From NCBI RefSeq assembly GCF_002243175.1, contig NZ_NDYF01000010.1, forward strand, positions 124,001 through 188,000: DNA of 64,000 bases, given 5' to 3'. A program made the position numbers and the translations under genes. The stretch comes from Finegoldia magna_J (GTDB lineage: Bacteria > Bacillota > Clostridia > Tissierellales > Peptoniphilaceae). Shown here one piece after another: positions 46,319 through 54,841 of this stretch. The notes under the pieces were generated by a model. That model had not been told where the DNA came from and searched no databases. It was given only the letters and a program-made list of their open reading frames with translations. How positions within the stretch are numbered: the stretch's first letter is position 1; every line of letters begins with the position of its first letter.

Positions 46319-46367
46319 TGTTGTATTTACACTTATATTATACAGTTTTTAAAGTGTATTTGCAACA
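46319..46367 (-). promoter_or_regulatory. AbiE promoter flanked by 16-bp inverted repeats
   Basis: TTGCAA (-35, 46360-46365) and TATAAT (-10, 46337-46342) have a 17-bp spacer. Inverted repeats TGTTGTATTTACACTT (46319-46334) and AAGTGTATTTGCAACA (46352-46367) match at 13 of 16 positions and bracket the promoter. This is the expected AbiEi autorepression operator. Confidence 0.85.
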
Positions 46368-46382
46368 AATGTCTCAAAAAAA

Positions 46383-46407
46383 GACGACAGAATTCAATTC
46401 TATCGCC
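46383..46407 (-). terminator. Terminator after lysS
   Basis: Minus-strand GGCGATAGAATT pairs with AATTCTGTCGTC (G-U pairs allowed) around one base, followed by seven T residues. Confidence 0.85.
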
Positions 46408-46418
46408 TGATAATTTAA

Positions 46419-48311
46419 TTAATAAATTTTTGATCCTGCCGGAATATTTGAATCTAACATTATAAGATTCAATACTTCTTCTCCATCATATTCACAGATT
46501 GCAGATAAAAGCATTCCACAAGATTCTTCACCCATCATTTTTCTCGGTGGTAAGTTAGTGATTGCAAGTAATGTTTTACCTACTAAGTCTTCTGCGCTGT
46601 AGTAGTTTTTAATTCCTGATAATATGATTCTATCTTTTCCAGATCCGTCATTCAATGTAAATTTTAATAATTTCTTGGATTTTGGAACTTCTTCACAAGA
46701 TTTTACTTTTACTACTCTGAAATCAGATTCTGAGAATTTATCAAAATCTACAAAATCTTCAAATAATGGTTCAACTTTCACTTTTGATAAGTCCAATTTC
46801 TTAGCTTTTGTATTATCTTCGCCATCTTTTGAATTGCTAGAAGAATTATTTCCAACTGGCTTCATTGTTGGGAACAACATTATATCTCTGATTGATTCAT
46901 TGTTAGTTAACATCATTATAAGTCTATCAACACCAATTCCCAAACCGCCTGTTGGTGGAAGTCCTACTTCTAATGCATTCAAGAAATCATAATCCATCAT
47001 TTGAGCTTCGTCATCGCCATTCTCTCTGGCTTCAACTTGCTTTAAGAATCTTTCTTTTTGGTCGATTGGGTTGTTCAATTCACTAAATGCGTTTGCGATT
47101 TCTTTTGTGCATACAAATGCTTCAAATCTGTGAGTATATCTTTCATCGTCTGGATTTCTCTTAGCCAATGGACTTACTTCAACTGGATGACCCAATACAA
47201 ATGTTGGTTGAACTAATTTTTCTTCGCAGAAATGTTCGAAACATTCGTTGATAACTTCGCCACGTGACATATTGTCTGAGATTTCAACATTGTTTGCTTT
47301 GGCAACTTCACGAGCTTGTTCATCTGTTTCAATTTCATCAAAATTTATGTCTGCGTATTCTTTTATTGCATCAACCATTGTGATTCTTTTCCATGGTGGT
47401 GTAAAGTCTATTTCTGTTTCTCCAAATTGAGCCTTCATAGATCCATTAACTTTTTCACAAACAAATGCAACTAATTGTTCTGTGATATCCATCATATCAT
47501 TGTAGTCAGCGTATGCTTGATACAATTCTATTGCCGTATATTCTGGATTGTGAGTGTGATCCATTCCTTCATTTCTGAACATTCTACCCATTTCATAAAC
47601 TTTGTCGAATCCACCTACGATTAATCTCTTTAGGTATAATTCATTTGCGATACGCAAATACATATCGATATCCAATGTGTTATGGTGAGTTATAAAAGGT
47701 CTAGCATTTGCTCCACCAGCTATTGTGTTCAAAATTGGAGTATCAACTTCTAAGAATCCTCTTGTATCCAAAAATTCTCTGATTGCTGAAATAATTTTAG
47801 ATCTTTTTATGAATGTATCTTTGATTTCTGGATTCATAATTAAATCCACATATCTTTGTCTATATCTCAAATCCGGATCTTTTAGTCCGTGCCATTTTTC
47901 AGGTAGTATTTGTAATGATTTAGATAATAAAACTACAGTTTTTGTTCTAATGGATACTTCTCCGCTTTGTGTTTTGAAGATACATCCTTCAACACCAACT
48001 ATATCTCCGATATCCATATTTTTTACTTTTGCATAATTTTCTTCGCCTAATTCATTTACTTTATTAAATAATTGAATTCTGCCAACAGAATCTTGTAAGT
48101 CCATGAAATTAACTTTTCCATGTCCTCTTTTACTCATAATTCTTCCGGCTATTTTAACTTCTTTTCCGTCAAATTCGTCAAAGTTATTTAGGATTTCTTT
48201 TGTATTATTAGCATTGTCAAATTTTTCATGAACGTAAGGATTTTCATTTGCATCTAATAATTCTTGTAACTTTTGTCTACGAATTTGTAGCATTTCGTTT
48301 AAATTTTCCAT
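46419..48311 (-). CDS. lysS: Lysyl-tRNA synthetase (class II) fused to a C-terminal tRNA-binding domain
   Basis: Charges tRNA-Lys. Residues 1 to about 500 are a complete class II LysRS: an OB-fold anticodon-binding domain (VKIAGRIMSKRGHGKVNFMDL), motif 2 FRNEGMDHTHNPEYT near 262 and motif 3 GLGIGVDRLIMML near 478. After a Ser/Asn/Lys-rich linker comes a Trbp111/EMAPII-type domain (about 525-630: DFRVVKVKSCEEVPKSKKLLKF, NLPPRKMMGEESCGMLL). That module is common at the C-terminus of MetRS but unusual on LysRS, and makes the protein 630 residues instead of about 500. It follows greA by 2 bases. Confidence 0.95.
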   Translation of the reverse strand: MENLNEMLQIRRQKLQELLDANENPYVHEKFDNANNTKEILNNFDEFDGKEVKIAGRIMSKRGHGKVNFMDLQDSVGRIQLFNKVNELGEENYAKVKNMDIGDIVGVEGCIFKTQSGEVSIRTKTVVLLSKSLQILPEKWHGLKDPDLRYRQRYVDLIMNPEIKDTFIKRSKIISAIREFLDTRGFLEVDTPILNTIAGGANARPFITHHNTLDIDMYLRIANELYLKRLIVGGFDKVYEMGRMFRNEGMDHTHNPEYTAIELYQAYADYNDMMDITEQLVAFVCEKVNGSMKAQFGETEIDFTPPWKRITMVDAIKEYADINFDEIETDEQAREVAKANNVEISDNMSRGEVINECFEHFCEEKLVQPTFVLGHPVEVSPLAKRNPDDERYTHRFEAFVCTKEIANAFSELNNPIDQKERFLKQVEARENGDDEAQMMDYDFLNALEVGLPPTGGLGIGVDRLIMMLTNNESIRDIMLFPTMKPVGNNSSSNSKDGEDNTKAKKLDLSKVKVEPLFEDFVDFDKFSESDFRVVKVKSCEEVPKSKKLLKFTLNDGSGKDRIILSGIKNYYSAEDLVGKTLLAITNLPPRKMMGEESCGMLLSAICEYDGEEVLNLIMLDSNIPAGSKIY

Positions 48312-48313
48312 TT

Positions 48314-48793
48314 TTATCCTTTCTTTACAGTTAATACCTTTAATTCTACGATTCCACCTGGTGTTTCAACTGTAGTAGTGTCACCAACTTTTAGGTTTAA
48401 CAGAGCTTTTCCAGTTGGAGATTCGTTTGAAATTCTACCTGAAAAAGGATCAGATTCTGCTGTTCCCACTATTTTATATGTCATTTCTTTGTTTGACTTT
48501 AAGTTTTTGTAAGTTACTGTTGATCCAACTGTCACAACGTCTTTTTGATTTTCGTCATCTTGAATTACTTTTGCATATAGTAGCAAGTTTTCAAGATAGT
48601 TAATTCTTTCTTCTACTTGCGCTTGTTCATTCTTAGCTTCATCATATTCTGCATTTTCAGATAGGTCGCCAAATCCTCTGGCAACTTTGATTTTCTCAGC
48701 TATCTCTGTTCTGCGAGTAGTCTTTAAAAACTCAAGTTCCTCTTTGTGTTGATCTAATCCTTCTTGAGTTAATAAAAATTCTTTATCTGCCAT
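48314..48793 (-). CDS. greA: Transcription elongation factor GreA
   Basis: Rescues backtracked RNA polymerase by stimulating transcript cleavage. The 159-residue protein has an N-terminal coiled coil (residues 8-78) with GDLSENAEYDEAKNEQ, including the catalytic acidic pair at the tip, and a C-terminal FKBP-like domain (SNESPTGKALLNLKVGD). First gene of greA-lysS; a strong promoter lies just upstream. Confidence 0.97.
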   Translation of the reverse strand: MADKEFLLTQEGLDQHKEELEFLKTTRRTEIAEKIKVARGFGDLSENAEYDEAKNEQAQVEERINYLENLLLYAKVIQDDENQKDVVTVGSTVTYKNLKSNKEMTYKIVGTAESDPFSGRISNESPTGKALLNLKVGDTTTVETPGGIVELKVLTVKKG

Positions 48794-48828
48794 AATCTAT
48801 TCTCCTTATTTTAACCATATATTCTAAA

Positions 48829-48856
48829 ATTATATAACAAAAGGCATAATTGTCAA
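48829..48856 (-). promoter_or_regulatory. Promoter of greA-lysS
   Basis: Consensus TTGACA (48851-48856) and TATAAT (48829-48834), spacer 16, on the minus strand, with AAGGAGAA before the greA ATG. Confidence 0.85.
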
Positions 48857-48875
48857 GTTTTCACTATATGATTAA

Positions 48876-49808
48876 CTATTCATTTTTAAATTCATCTAGT
48901 ATTTTGTATATTTCAACAAGGTCAGTCAATTGATTGATTTTGTTCTTAACTTTATTAGAATTTCTAAATCCTTTCAGATACCATTGAATATGCTTTCTCA
49001 TTTCTAAAATCGCTCGTTTTTCTTCATAAAATTCCAATTTCAATTGCATGTGTTTTTTGATTGTGTCGATAACTTCTTCTTTCGTTTTGATTTCATCATC
49101 ACTAAAAATAAATGGATTTTGCATCGCACCTCTTGCCAACAAAACTCCATCGCAATTTGAGTATTCCATATTTTTTCTAATGTCTTCTTTTGTAAAACAA
49201 TCGCCATTGCCAAATACAGGTATGTCTACATTTTCCACTAATCTTTTTATATGTGACCAATCAGCTTCTCCTGAATAAAACATTTTTCTAGTTCGAGCAT
49301 GTAGTGTAATATAATCTACTTTCAATCTATCACAAATTTGTCCAAGCTGCATATAATTCATGGAGTTTTCATCGATTCCAAGTCTAAATTTTACAGAAAC
49401 TGGCAAATCAGTATTGTTCTTACAAGCTCTTATAACATCTTCAGCTAAGTTCAAATCTCCCATTAAAGCTGATCCGTCACCGTTTTTGAAAATTTTCGGT
49501 GCAGGACATCCCATATTTATATCAATTGATTTGAAATTGTAATTTTCCGTCAGAAATCTTGTTGCATAAGCAATGATTTCTGGTTCATGTCCAAATATTT
49601 GAACAGATGTATTGTTCTCTCTTGGATCTGTATCTAGAAGTTTCTTAGTTTTCTTATCATTATAGTAAAGTGCTTTGGCACTTATCATTTCTGTAAAGCA
49701 CAACCCCGCTCCCAATTCTCCACAGATTATTCGAAATGGAATATCTGTAACTCCAGCTAATGGTGCCAAAAACAAATTACTATTTAAGTTCAATTTTTCT
49801 TTAATCAT
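48876..49808 (-). CDS. dus: tRNA-dihydrouridine synthase
   Basis: FMN enzyme that reduces uridines in the tRNA D-loop, 310 residues. The TIM barrel starts with LAPLAGVTDIPFR near residue 16; INMGCPAPKI near 98 has the catalytic Cys; HARTRKMFYSG near 168 and GNGD near 195 bind FMN. The C-terminal helical domain contacts tRNA. Its start overlaps the coaX stop by 8 bases. No clear terminator separates it from greA-lysS. Confidence 0.95.
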   Translation of the reverse strand: MIKEKLNLNSNLFLAPLAGVTDIPFRIICGELGAGLCFTEMISAKALYYNDKKTKKLLDTDPRENNTSVQIFGHEPEIIAYATRFLTENYNFKSIDINMGCPAPKIFKNGDGSALMGDLNLAEDVIRACKNNTDLPVSVKFRLGIDENSMNYMQLGQICDRLKVDYITLHARTRKMFYSGEADWSHIKRLVENVDIPVFGNGDCFTKEDIRKNMEYSNCDGVLLARGAMQNPFIFSDDEIKTKEEVIDTIKKHMQLKLEFYEEKRAILEMRKHIQWYLKGFRNSNKVKNKINQLTDLVEIYKILDEFKNE

Positions 49809-50589
49809 TTCTATTTAATTCGTTAATAATTTTTAAGCCATCTAAAGTGATTAGTTTGTCAATAATTGTAATGTACTTTGATTGTTTGGCAATCAAATAA
49901 GAAAAACCACCAGTTGCAATAATTGTAACTTCATCTTTTGTTTTGTGTTTTTCTTCTAGGATTTTTTCAATTATATAATCTATTAATCCTATAAATCCAA
50001 ATACAACTCCTGATTGCATACTTTTTACGGTGCTATCTCCAATAACTTTATCTGGCATTTCTATTTCAATCTTTGGTAGTTTTGCAGTCTTCATAAATAA
50101 TGCTTCTGATGAAATTGCAATCCCCGGAGCTATTGCTCCTCCCAAATATTCTTTATTTTCCGAAATATAGTCGAAAGTAATCGCCGTTCCAATATCTACA
50201 ATAATAACTGGAGTAGAATATTTTTTACAAGCACTTACTGCGTTGATTATTCTGTCTACACCGACCTCTTTTGGACTTGCGTATTTATTAACTATTCCCG
50301 TCTTTATATTTTCATCTACTATTAACGGTTCAATTCCCAAATATTTTTTTACTGCCTTTGGTATAGTTGGCATCAGATTTGGTACTACAGAACCAATAAT
50401 AGCTTCTTTTATATCTGATTTTTTAACGTTTGAATATTCCAAAGCTTGTCTTAATGTTAGAGCGTATTCATCACTCGTTTTTCTCAAATCTGTAGATATT
50501 CTCCATTCAAAAATCAACTCATCATCTTTGAAAATACCCAAAACAATATTAGTATTTCCAATATCTATTACAAGTAAAATATCTTCCAC
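49801..50589 (-). CDS. coaX: Type III pantothenate kinase
   Basis: Phosphorylates pantothenate, the first step of coenzyme A synthesis, 262 residues. The ASKHA fold shows LLVIDIGNTNIVLG near residue 5, GVDRIINA near 108 and IVDIGTAITFDYI near 127; GGAIAPGI follows. Type III enzymes are not inhibited by CoA and often need a monovalent cation, from the known family. It starts 5 bases after the pyrG stop. Confidence 0.96.
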   Translation of the reverse strand: MEDILLVIDIGNTNIVLGIFKDDELIFEWRISTDLRKTSDEYALTLRQALEYSNVKKSDIKEAIIGSVVPNLMPTIPKAVKKYLGIEPLIVDENIKTGIVNKYASPKEVGVDRIINAVSACKKYSTPVIIVDIGTAITFDYISENKEYLGGAIAPGIAISSEALFMKTAKLPKIEIEMPDKVIGDSTVKSMQSGVVFGFIGLIDYIIEKILEEKHKTKDEVTIIATGGFSYLIAKQSKYITIIDKLITLDGLKIINELNRND

Positions 50590-50594
50590 CTTCT

Positions 50595-52193
50595 TTATTT
50601 GTTTTCAATGGATGCTTTTATGAATCCATCGAATAAAGGATGAATTTTGTTAGGTCTTGATTTGAATTCCGGATGGAATTGGCAACCTAAGAAGAATTTA
50701 TTTTGTGGTATTTCAAGCATTTCTACCAAGTTATATTGGTCATTAATTCCTGAGAATACAACATTATTTTGTTCAAATTGTTCTCTGTAGTCGTTGTTGA
50801 ATTCGTATCTGTGTCTGTGTCTTTCTTGTATGAATTCTTCACCGTACAATTCTTTTGCCAAAGATTTATCTTTCAAGTGACACTCGTAGTTACCAAGTCT
50901 TAATGTTCCACCTATATCTTCAATATCTCTTTGTTCTTTCATTAAACTTATTACCGGATTTTTGCAATCAGCAACAACTTCTGCCGTATTAGCATCAGCT
51001 AAACCAAGTATATTTCTAGCGATATCTATTGCTGCGATTTGCATTCCTAAACAAATTCCGAAATATGGCATATTGTTTTCACGACAGTATTTTGAAGTTT
51101 CAACCATTCCTTCCATGCCTCTGCCACCAAATCCGCCTGGAACGATAATACCATTCAATCCTTCAAATGATTCTTTGATATTGTCTTTGTTTAATTCTTC
51201 GGAATTAATCCAACGAATGTTTACTTTGTGATTGTTTGCATATCCAGCATCTATCAATGCTTGTTCTACAGAAAGATAAGCATCGTGAAGTTCTGTGTAT
51301 TTTCCAACTAAACCGATATTTACAGTTTCAGTTGCTTTTCTGTAGTTTTCAATCATTTTTCTCCATTTTCCATCTTCTTCGCCCTTGGATTTTAGTTTCA
51401 TTTTTCTCATGATATATTTATCCAAATTTTGTTCTTGGAATTTCAATGGAACTTCGTAGATAAAGTCAACATTAAATGATTGAATAATAGCCTCAACTGG
51501 AACATCACAGAATAATGAGATTTTTTCTTTTAATTCATCTGTAACTATTCCCTCACTTCTAAGGATTATTACATTTGTTTTTATTCCCAAACTCATCAAT
51601 TCTTTATAAGAATGTTGTGTTGGTTTTGTTTTTAGTTCATTGCTTCCAGGAATTGTTGGAACTAAGGTTGTATGAATGAATAATACGTCTTCTTTTTCGT
51701 TTTCAGCGTGGATTTGTCTGATTGCTTCCAAGAATGGCAATGATTCAATATCACCTACAGTTCCGCCGATCTCTGTTATAACAATGTCTGCTTGTGATTC
51801 TTCAGCTGCTTTATACACCGCTTTTTTTATTTCATCAGTAATATGCGGAATAACTTGTACGGTTTTGCCGTTATAATCTCCACGTCTTTCTTTCTTGATA
51901 ACGTCGTTGTAGACTTTTCCAGTCGTAATATTAGATCTTTGAGTTAATTCTTCGTTAATAAATCTTTCATAATGGCCTAAGTCTAGGTCAGTTTCTGCTC
52001 CGTCTTTTGTTACAAAAACTTCTCCATGTTGATAAGGACTCATAGTACCTGGGTCTATGTTCAAGTACGGGTCAAATTTTTGCATGAATACAGAAATCCC
52101 TCTATCTTTTAGCATTCTTCCAATACTTGCTCCGCTAATTCCCTTACCTATACCAGAGACAACTCCTCCAGTAATAAAAATAAATTTACTCAT
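50595..52193 (-). CDS. pyrG: CTP synthase
   Basis: Makes CTP from UTP, ATP and glutamine, 532 residues, normal length. The N-terminal amidoligase has FITGGVVSGIGKGISGASIG near residue 6 and DPYLNIDPGTMSP. The C-terminal glutaminase has PGGFGGRG, FGICLGMQ (nucleophile Cys near 380) and QFHPEF with the His-Glu of the triad. It follows the glutamine synthetase gene by 14 bases, and uses that enzyme's product. Confidence 0.98.
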   Translation of the reverse strand: MSKFIFITGGVVSGIGKGISGASIGRMLKDRGISVFMQKFDPYLNIDPGTMSPYQHGEVFVTKDGAETDLDLGHYERFINEELTQRSNITTGKVYNDVIKKERRGDYNGKTVQVIPHITDEIKKAVYKAAEESQADIVITEIGGTVGDIESLPFLEAIRQIHAENEKEDVLFIHTTLVPTIPGSNELKTKPTQHSYKELMSLGIKTNVIILRSEGIVTDELKEKISLFCDVPVEAIIQSFNVDFIYEVPLKFQEQNLDKYIMRKMKLKSKGEEDGKWRKMIENYRKATETVNIGLVGKYTELHDAYLSVEQALIDAGYANNHKVNIRWINSEELNKDNIKESFEGLNGIIVPGGFGGRGMEGMVETSKYCRENNMPYFGICLGMQIAAIDIARNILGLADANTAEVVADCKNPVISLMKEQRDIEDIGGTLRLGNYECHLKDKSLAKELYGEEFIQERHRHRYEFNNDYREQFEQNNVVFSGINDQYNLVEMLEIPQNKFFLGCQFHPEFKSRPNKIHPLFDGFIKASIENK

Positions 52194-52207
52194 TACTCCT
52201 CCTATAA

Positions 52208-54262
52208 CTATATTAATGATGAATATATGTCTTGAATATCACACAAACTATAATTTTCTTTGTAGACAAATTTTTCAAGACTGTCGTGTATTTCTCTGAT
52301 TTCTTCAATTAATGGACTAATTTCATATTGAAAATATTTAGCCTTATCGTATTTAGATTCAAAATCAGATTTTTGTATCATTTCTTCCAAATTATTTCTT
52401 TTGTCAATAATTTCATTCAAACCATTTTTCAATTTTTCTTGTGTAGAATCCAAACTATTAATTCCACATTTTTCGATTAAATTGCTGTTTTGAATAAGTT
52501 GCTTTGAGAAAGCATTAATAACAAATTTATCTAACATATAAATCAAAGTCTTCGCTTCAATTCCATGAGTTGTTATTACATCTTCCAATCCAACATCGTA
52601 GATTGCATGTAATTCTTCCTCACTTAGTATACCACAAAAATCCTTGATAGATTCTTCTGAAATTAAGGAATACAAAGAATCAAAATAATGAACTAAATCC
52701 AATAAACCTCTCTTCTTTGCTTCTTCTCTCCAAAGTTCTGTGTAGTTGTCTTGTCTGTACAAAATATGTTTGTGATTTTTCAAAATATTGACAACTTCTG
52801 ATTTAATAAATTGTTCTATATTCTCATTTTGAGATTTGTATTTTTCATATACTCTTTTAATTGCATTTGCATACATTGTATTTAAAACTATGTTCACATC
52901 GCTTGCACTATTTGAAGAGCCTAACATTCTAAATTCAAATTTGTTTCCACTGAAGGCAAATGGACTTGTTCTATTTCTGTCTGTCATATTTGGTGGAATG
53001 TAATCAAATCTATTTATCGAAAATTCAGGATAATTTCTGACAATTTCTTCTTCATTCATAAGAGAGTTAAATGTTTCTTCAATATCTTGCCCCAAATCCA
53101 TAGATATTATTGATGGAGGCGCTTCATCTCCTCCTAATCTATAGTCGTTGGAAGTAGTTGAAGATGCGGATCTTAAAAGTGCTTGTGATTTGTCTACAGC
53201 TTCTATCAAACATGCTGTGAATATCAAAAATACAAGGTCATTTTCCATATCAGCTTTTGGTGAAAATACATTTCTACCGTGATTTGTAACTAAAGAGTAG
53301 TTATTGTGCTTACCGGATCCATTTACTCCTTTAAATGGTTTTTCGTGCAATAAGCATACTAAATGGTGTTTCCTTGCAGTAGTTTTAAGTATTTCCATAA
53401 CTAAGTGGTTATCATCTACGGAAATATTCGCATTTTCAAAAAGAATCGCTACTTCGAATTGATTTGGAGCAACTTCGTTATGTTCTGTCTTTGCGTATAT
53501 TCCAAGCCTGAATAATTTTTCGTCAAAATCTTTGTAGAATGCTTCAACTCTTTGTGGAATTGAACCGAAATAATGGTCAGTAAGTTCTTGTGATTTTGGT
53601 GCTTGTGCTCCTAAAAGTGTTCTTCCTGTATTAATCAAATCTATTCTTTGTTTGTATACATTTTCATCTATTAAGAAGAATTCTTGTTCTAATCCGATTT
53701 TGACTTTCATTCTGTAGCAGTGTTCATCAGAAATTTCGTTGTAAAGTTTTGTAGCGTAATCTGACAAATAGTCCAAACTTTTAAGTAGTGGTAATTTTTT
53801 GTCTAGTGTAGTCCCATCATAAGATACAAAAACCGATGGTATATACATTATGTTGTCTACTATAAAAGTGTTAGATGTGCAGTCCCAATAAGTATAACCT
53901 CTTGCTTCAAATGTTGATCTAATTGATCCTGTAGGAAATGATGAAGCATCTGGTTCTCCTTTAATTAATTCTTTTGCTGAAAATCTATTAATTGGAGTAT
54001 TATCGTCTCCTCTATCCAAAAATGAATCGTGTTTTTTTGCTGTTAATCCATTTAACGGTTGAAACCAATGGCAAAAATGAGTGGCTCCTCTTTCAATCGC
54101 CCATTTTTTCATCGCATGTGCAATTATTTCTGCTGTTTCAATATCAAGTAAGTCTTCTTTTCTAACTGCGTTTTTCCATTTTTGATAAATCGGAAATGGT
54201 AATGAATCTTTCATTTGTTTTTTATCAAAAGTGTCAATCCCAAAAATTTTGTTTGTATCCAT
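52208..54262 (-). CDS. glnN: Glutamine synthetase, type III
   Basis: Condenses glutamate and ammonia with ATP. The protein has 684 residues from the ATG at 54260-54262, 6 bases after GGAGG; the frame is open 12 codons further, into the leader hairpin. The length and the block RGATHFCHWFQPLNGLTAKKHDSFLD near 60-85 are specific to type III enzymes, found in Bacteroides, clostridia and cyanobacteria. Active-site blocks include GLEQEFFLID, KPFKGVNGSGKHNNYS and NRTSPFAFSGNKFEFR. A terminator hairpin lies between its promoter and start codon. Confidence 0.96.
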   Translation of the reverse strand: MDTNKIFGIDTFDKKQMKDSLPFPIYQKWKNAVRKEDLLDIETAEIIAHAMKKWAIERGATHFCHWFQPLNGLTAKKHDSFLDRGDDNTPINRFSAKELIKGEPDASSFPTGSIRSTFEARGYTYWDCTSNTFIVDNIMYIPSVFVSYDGTTLDKKLPLLKSLDYLSDYATKLYNEISDEHCYRMKVKIGLEQEFFLIDENVYKQRIDLINTGRTLLGAQAPKSQELTDHYFGSIPQRVEAFYKDFDEKLFRLGIYAKTEHNEVAPNQFEVAILFENANISVDDNHLVMEILKTTARKHHLVCLLHEKPFKGVNGSGKHNNYSLVTNHGRNVFSPKADMENDLVFLIFTACLIEAVDKSQALLRSASSTTSNDYRLGGDEAPPSIISMDLGQDIEETFNSLMNEEEIVRNYPEFSINRFDYIPPNMTDRNRTSPFAFSGNKFEFRMLGSSNSASDVNIVLNTMYANAIKRVYEKYKSQNENIEQFIKSEVVNILKNHKHILYRQDNYTELWREEAKKRGLLDLVHYFDSLYSLISEESIKDFCGILSEEELHAIYDVGLEDVITTHGIEAKTLIYMLDKFVINAFSKQLIQNSNLIEKCGINSLDSTQEKLKNGLNEIIDKRNNLEEMIQKSDFESKYDKAKYFQYEISPLIEEIREIHDSLEKFVYKENYSLCDIQDIYSSLI

Positions 54263-54288
54263 AATACCTCCATGTATTAAAATAAAAA

Positions 54289-54315
54289 AAATTGGCAATC
54301 AAAGAAAGCCAATTT
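54289..54315 (-). terminator. Terminator hairpin in the glnN leader
   Basis: AAATTGGC/GCCAATTT (8-bp stem) followed by eight T residues on the minus strand. It lies downstream of a consensus promoter and about 26 bases before the glnN ATG. It ends the ftsH-side transcripts and would also stop most transcripts from the glnN promoter unless relieved. Confidence 0.82.
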
Positions 54316-54342
54316 ATGAAAAACAAAAATAGTGTTTTTTTT

Positions 54343-54371
54343 ATTATATTTAATCACAGTTTTGTTGTCAA
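54343..54371 (-). promoter_or_regulatory. Promoter of glnN
   Basis: TTGACA (-35, 54366-54371) and TATAAT (-10, 54343-54348), spacer 17, on the minus strand; both hexamers are exact consensus. Confidence 0.9.
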
Positions 54372-54379
54372 GTATTTTA

Positions 54380-54841
54380 TTATTTTTTCTTATTCTTTTT
54401 TATGATTACTTGCATTTCAGAAGCATCACTTGGATTGATAGGAATAAGTTTATTAGTAGCTTTGGAATTTTTCAAAGTTAATTCCAAAAATCTCTTGTCT
54501 TTTGAGTATTTCCATTGTTTTATGTCTTCATATTCAGCCAAAAAACCATTGAAATAAATTCCCTTATCTGTGAATGAGATTTTTTCGAATGTTAAATAAA
54601 TGAATATAACCCCGAGTAATATATAAATTAAAGGGAACCATGTTTTTTGTTGGTAAAGATATAGTAATCCCAATATTACGATTGAGTATGATGCAACCAT
54701 CATCAACACTCTTTTTCTTTGGTTAAAGTTTTTGATAACTCTACCAATATTTTTTTTGACTTTGTATACATTGTACATTTGCTTTAATCCAAAAAGCAAA
54801 ATCAAAATATACATCACATTAATTATATTTTGTGCGTTCAT
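54380..54841 (-). CDS. Small membrane protein of unknown function
   Basis: A 153-residue protein with three hydrophobic segments (about 5-22, 45-63, 68-85) and a C-terminal cytosolic part of about 65 residues starting FEKISFTDKGIYFNGFLAEYEDI. This C-terminal part reads like the small beta-rich, PH-like domains (DUF5673-like) seen in Firmicute membrane proteins; that is a tentative match. It follows ftsH directly, its ATG overlapping the ftsH stop by one base. Function not known. Confidence 0.75.
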   Translation of the reverse strand: MNAQNIINVMYILILLFGLKQMYNVYKVKKNIGRVIKNFNQRKRVLMMVASYSIVILGLLYLYQQKTWFPLIYILLGVIFIYLTFEKISFTDKGIYFNGFLAEYEDIKQWKYSKDKRFLELTLKNSKATNKLIPINPSDASEMQVIIKKNKKK

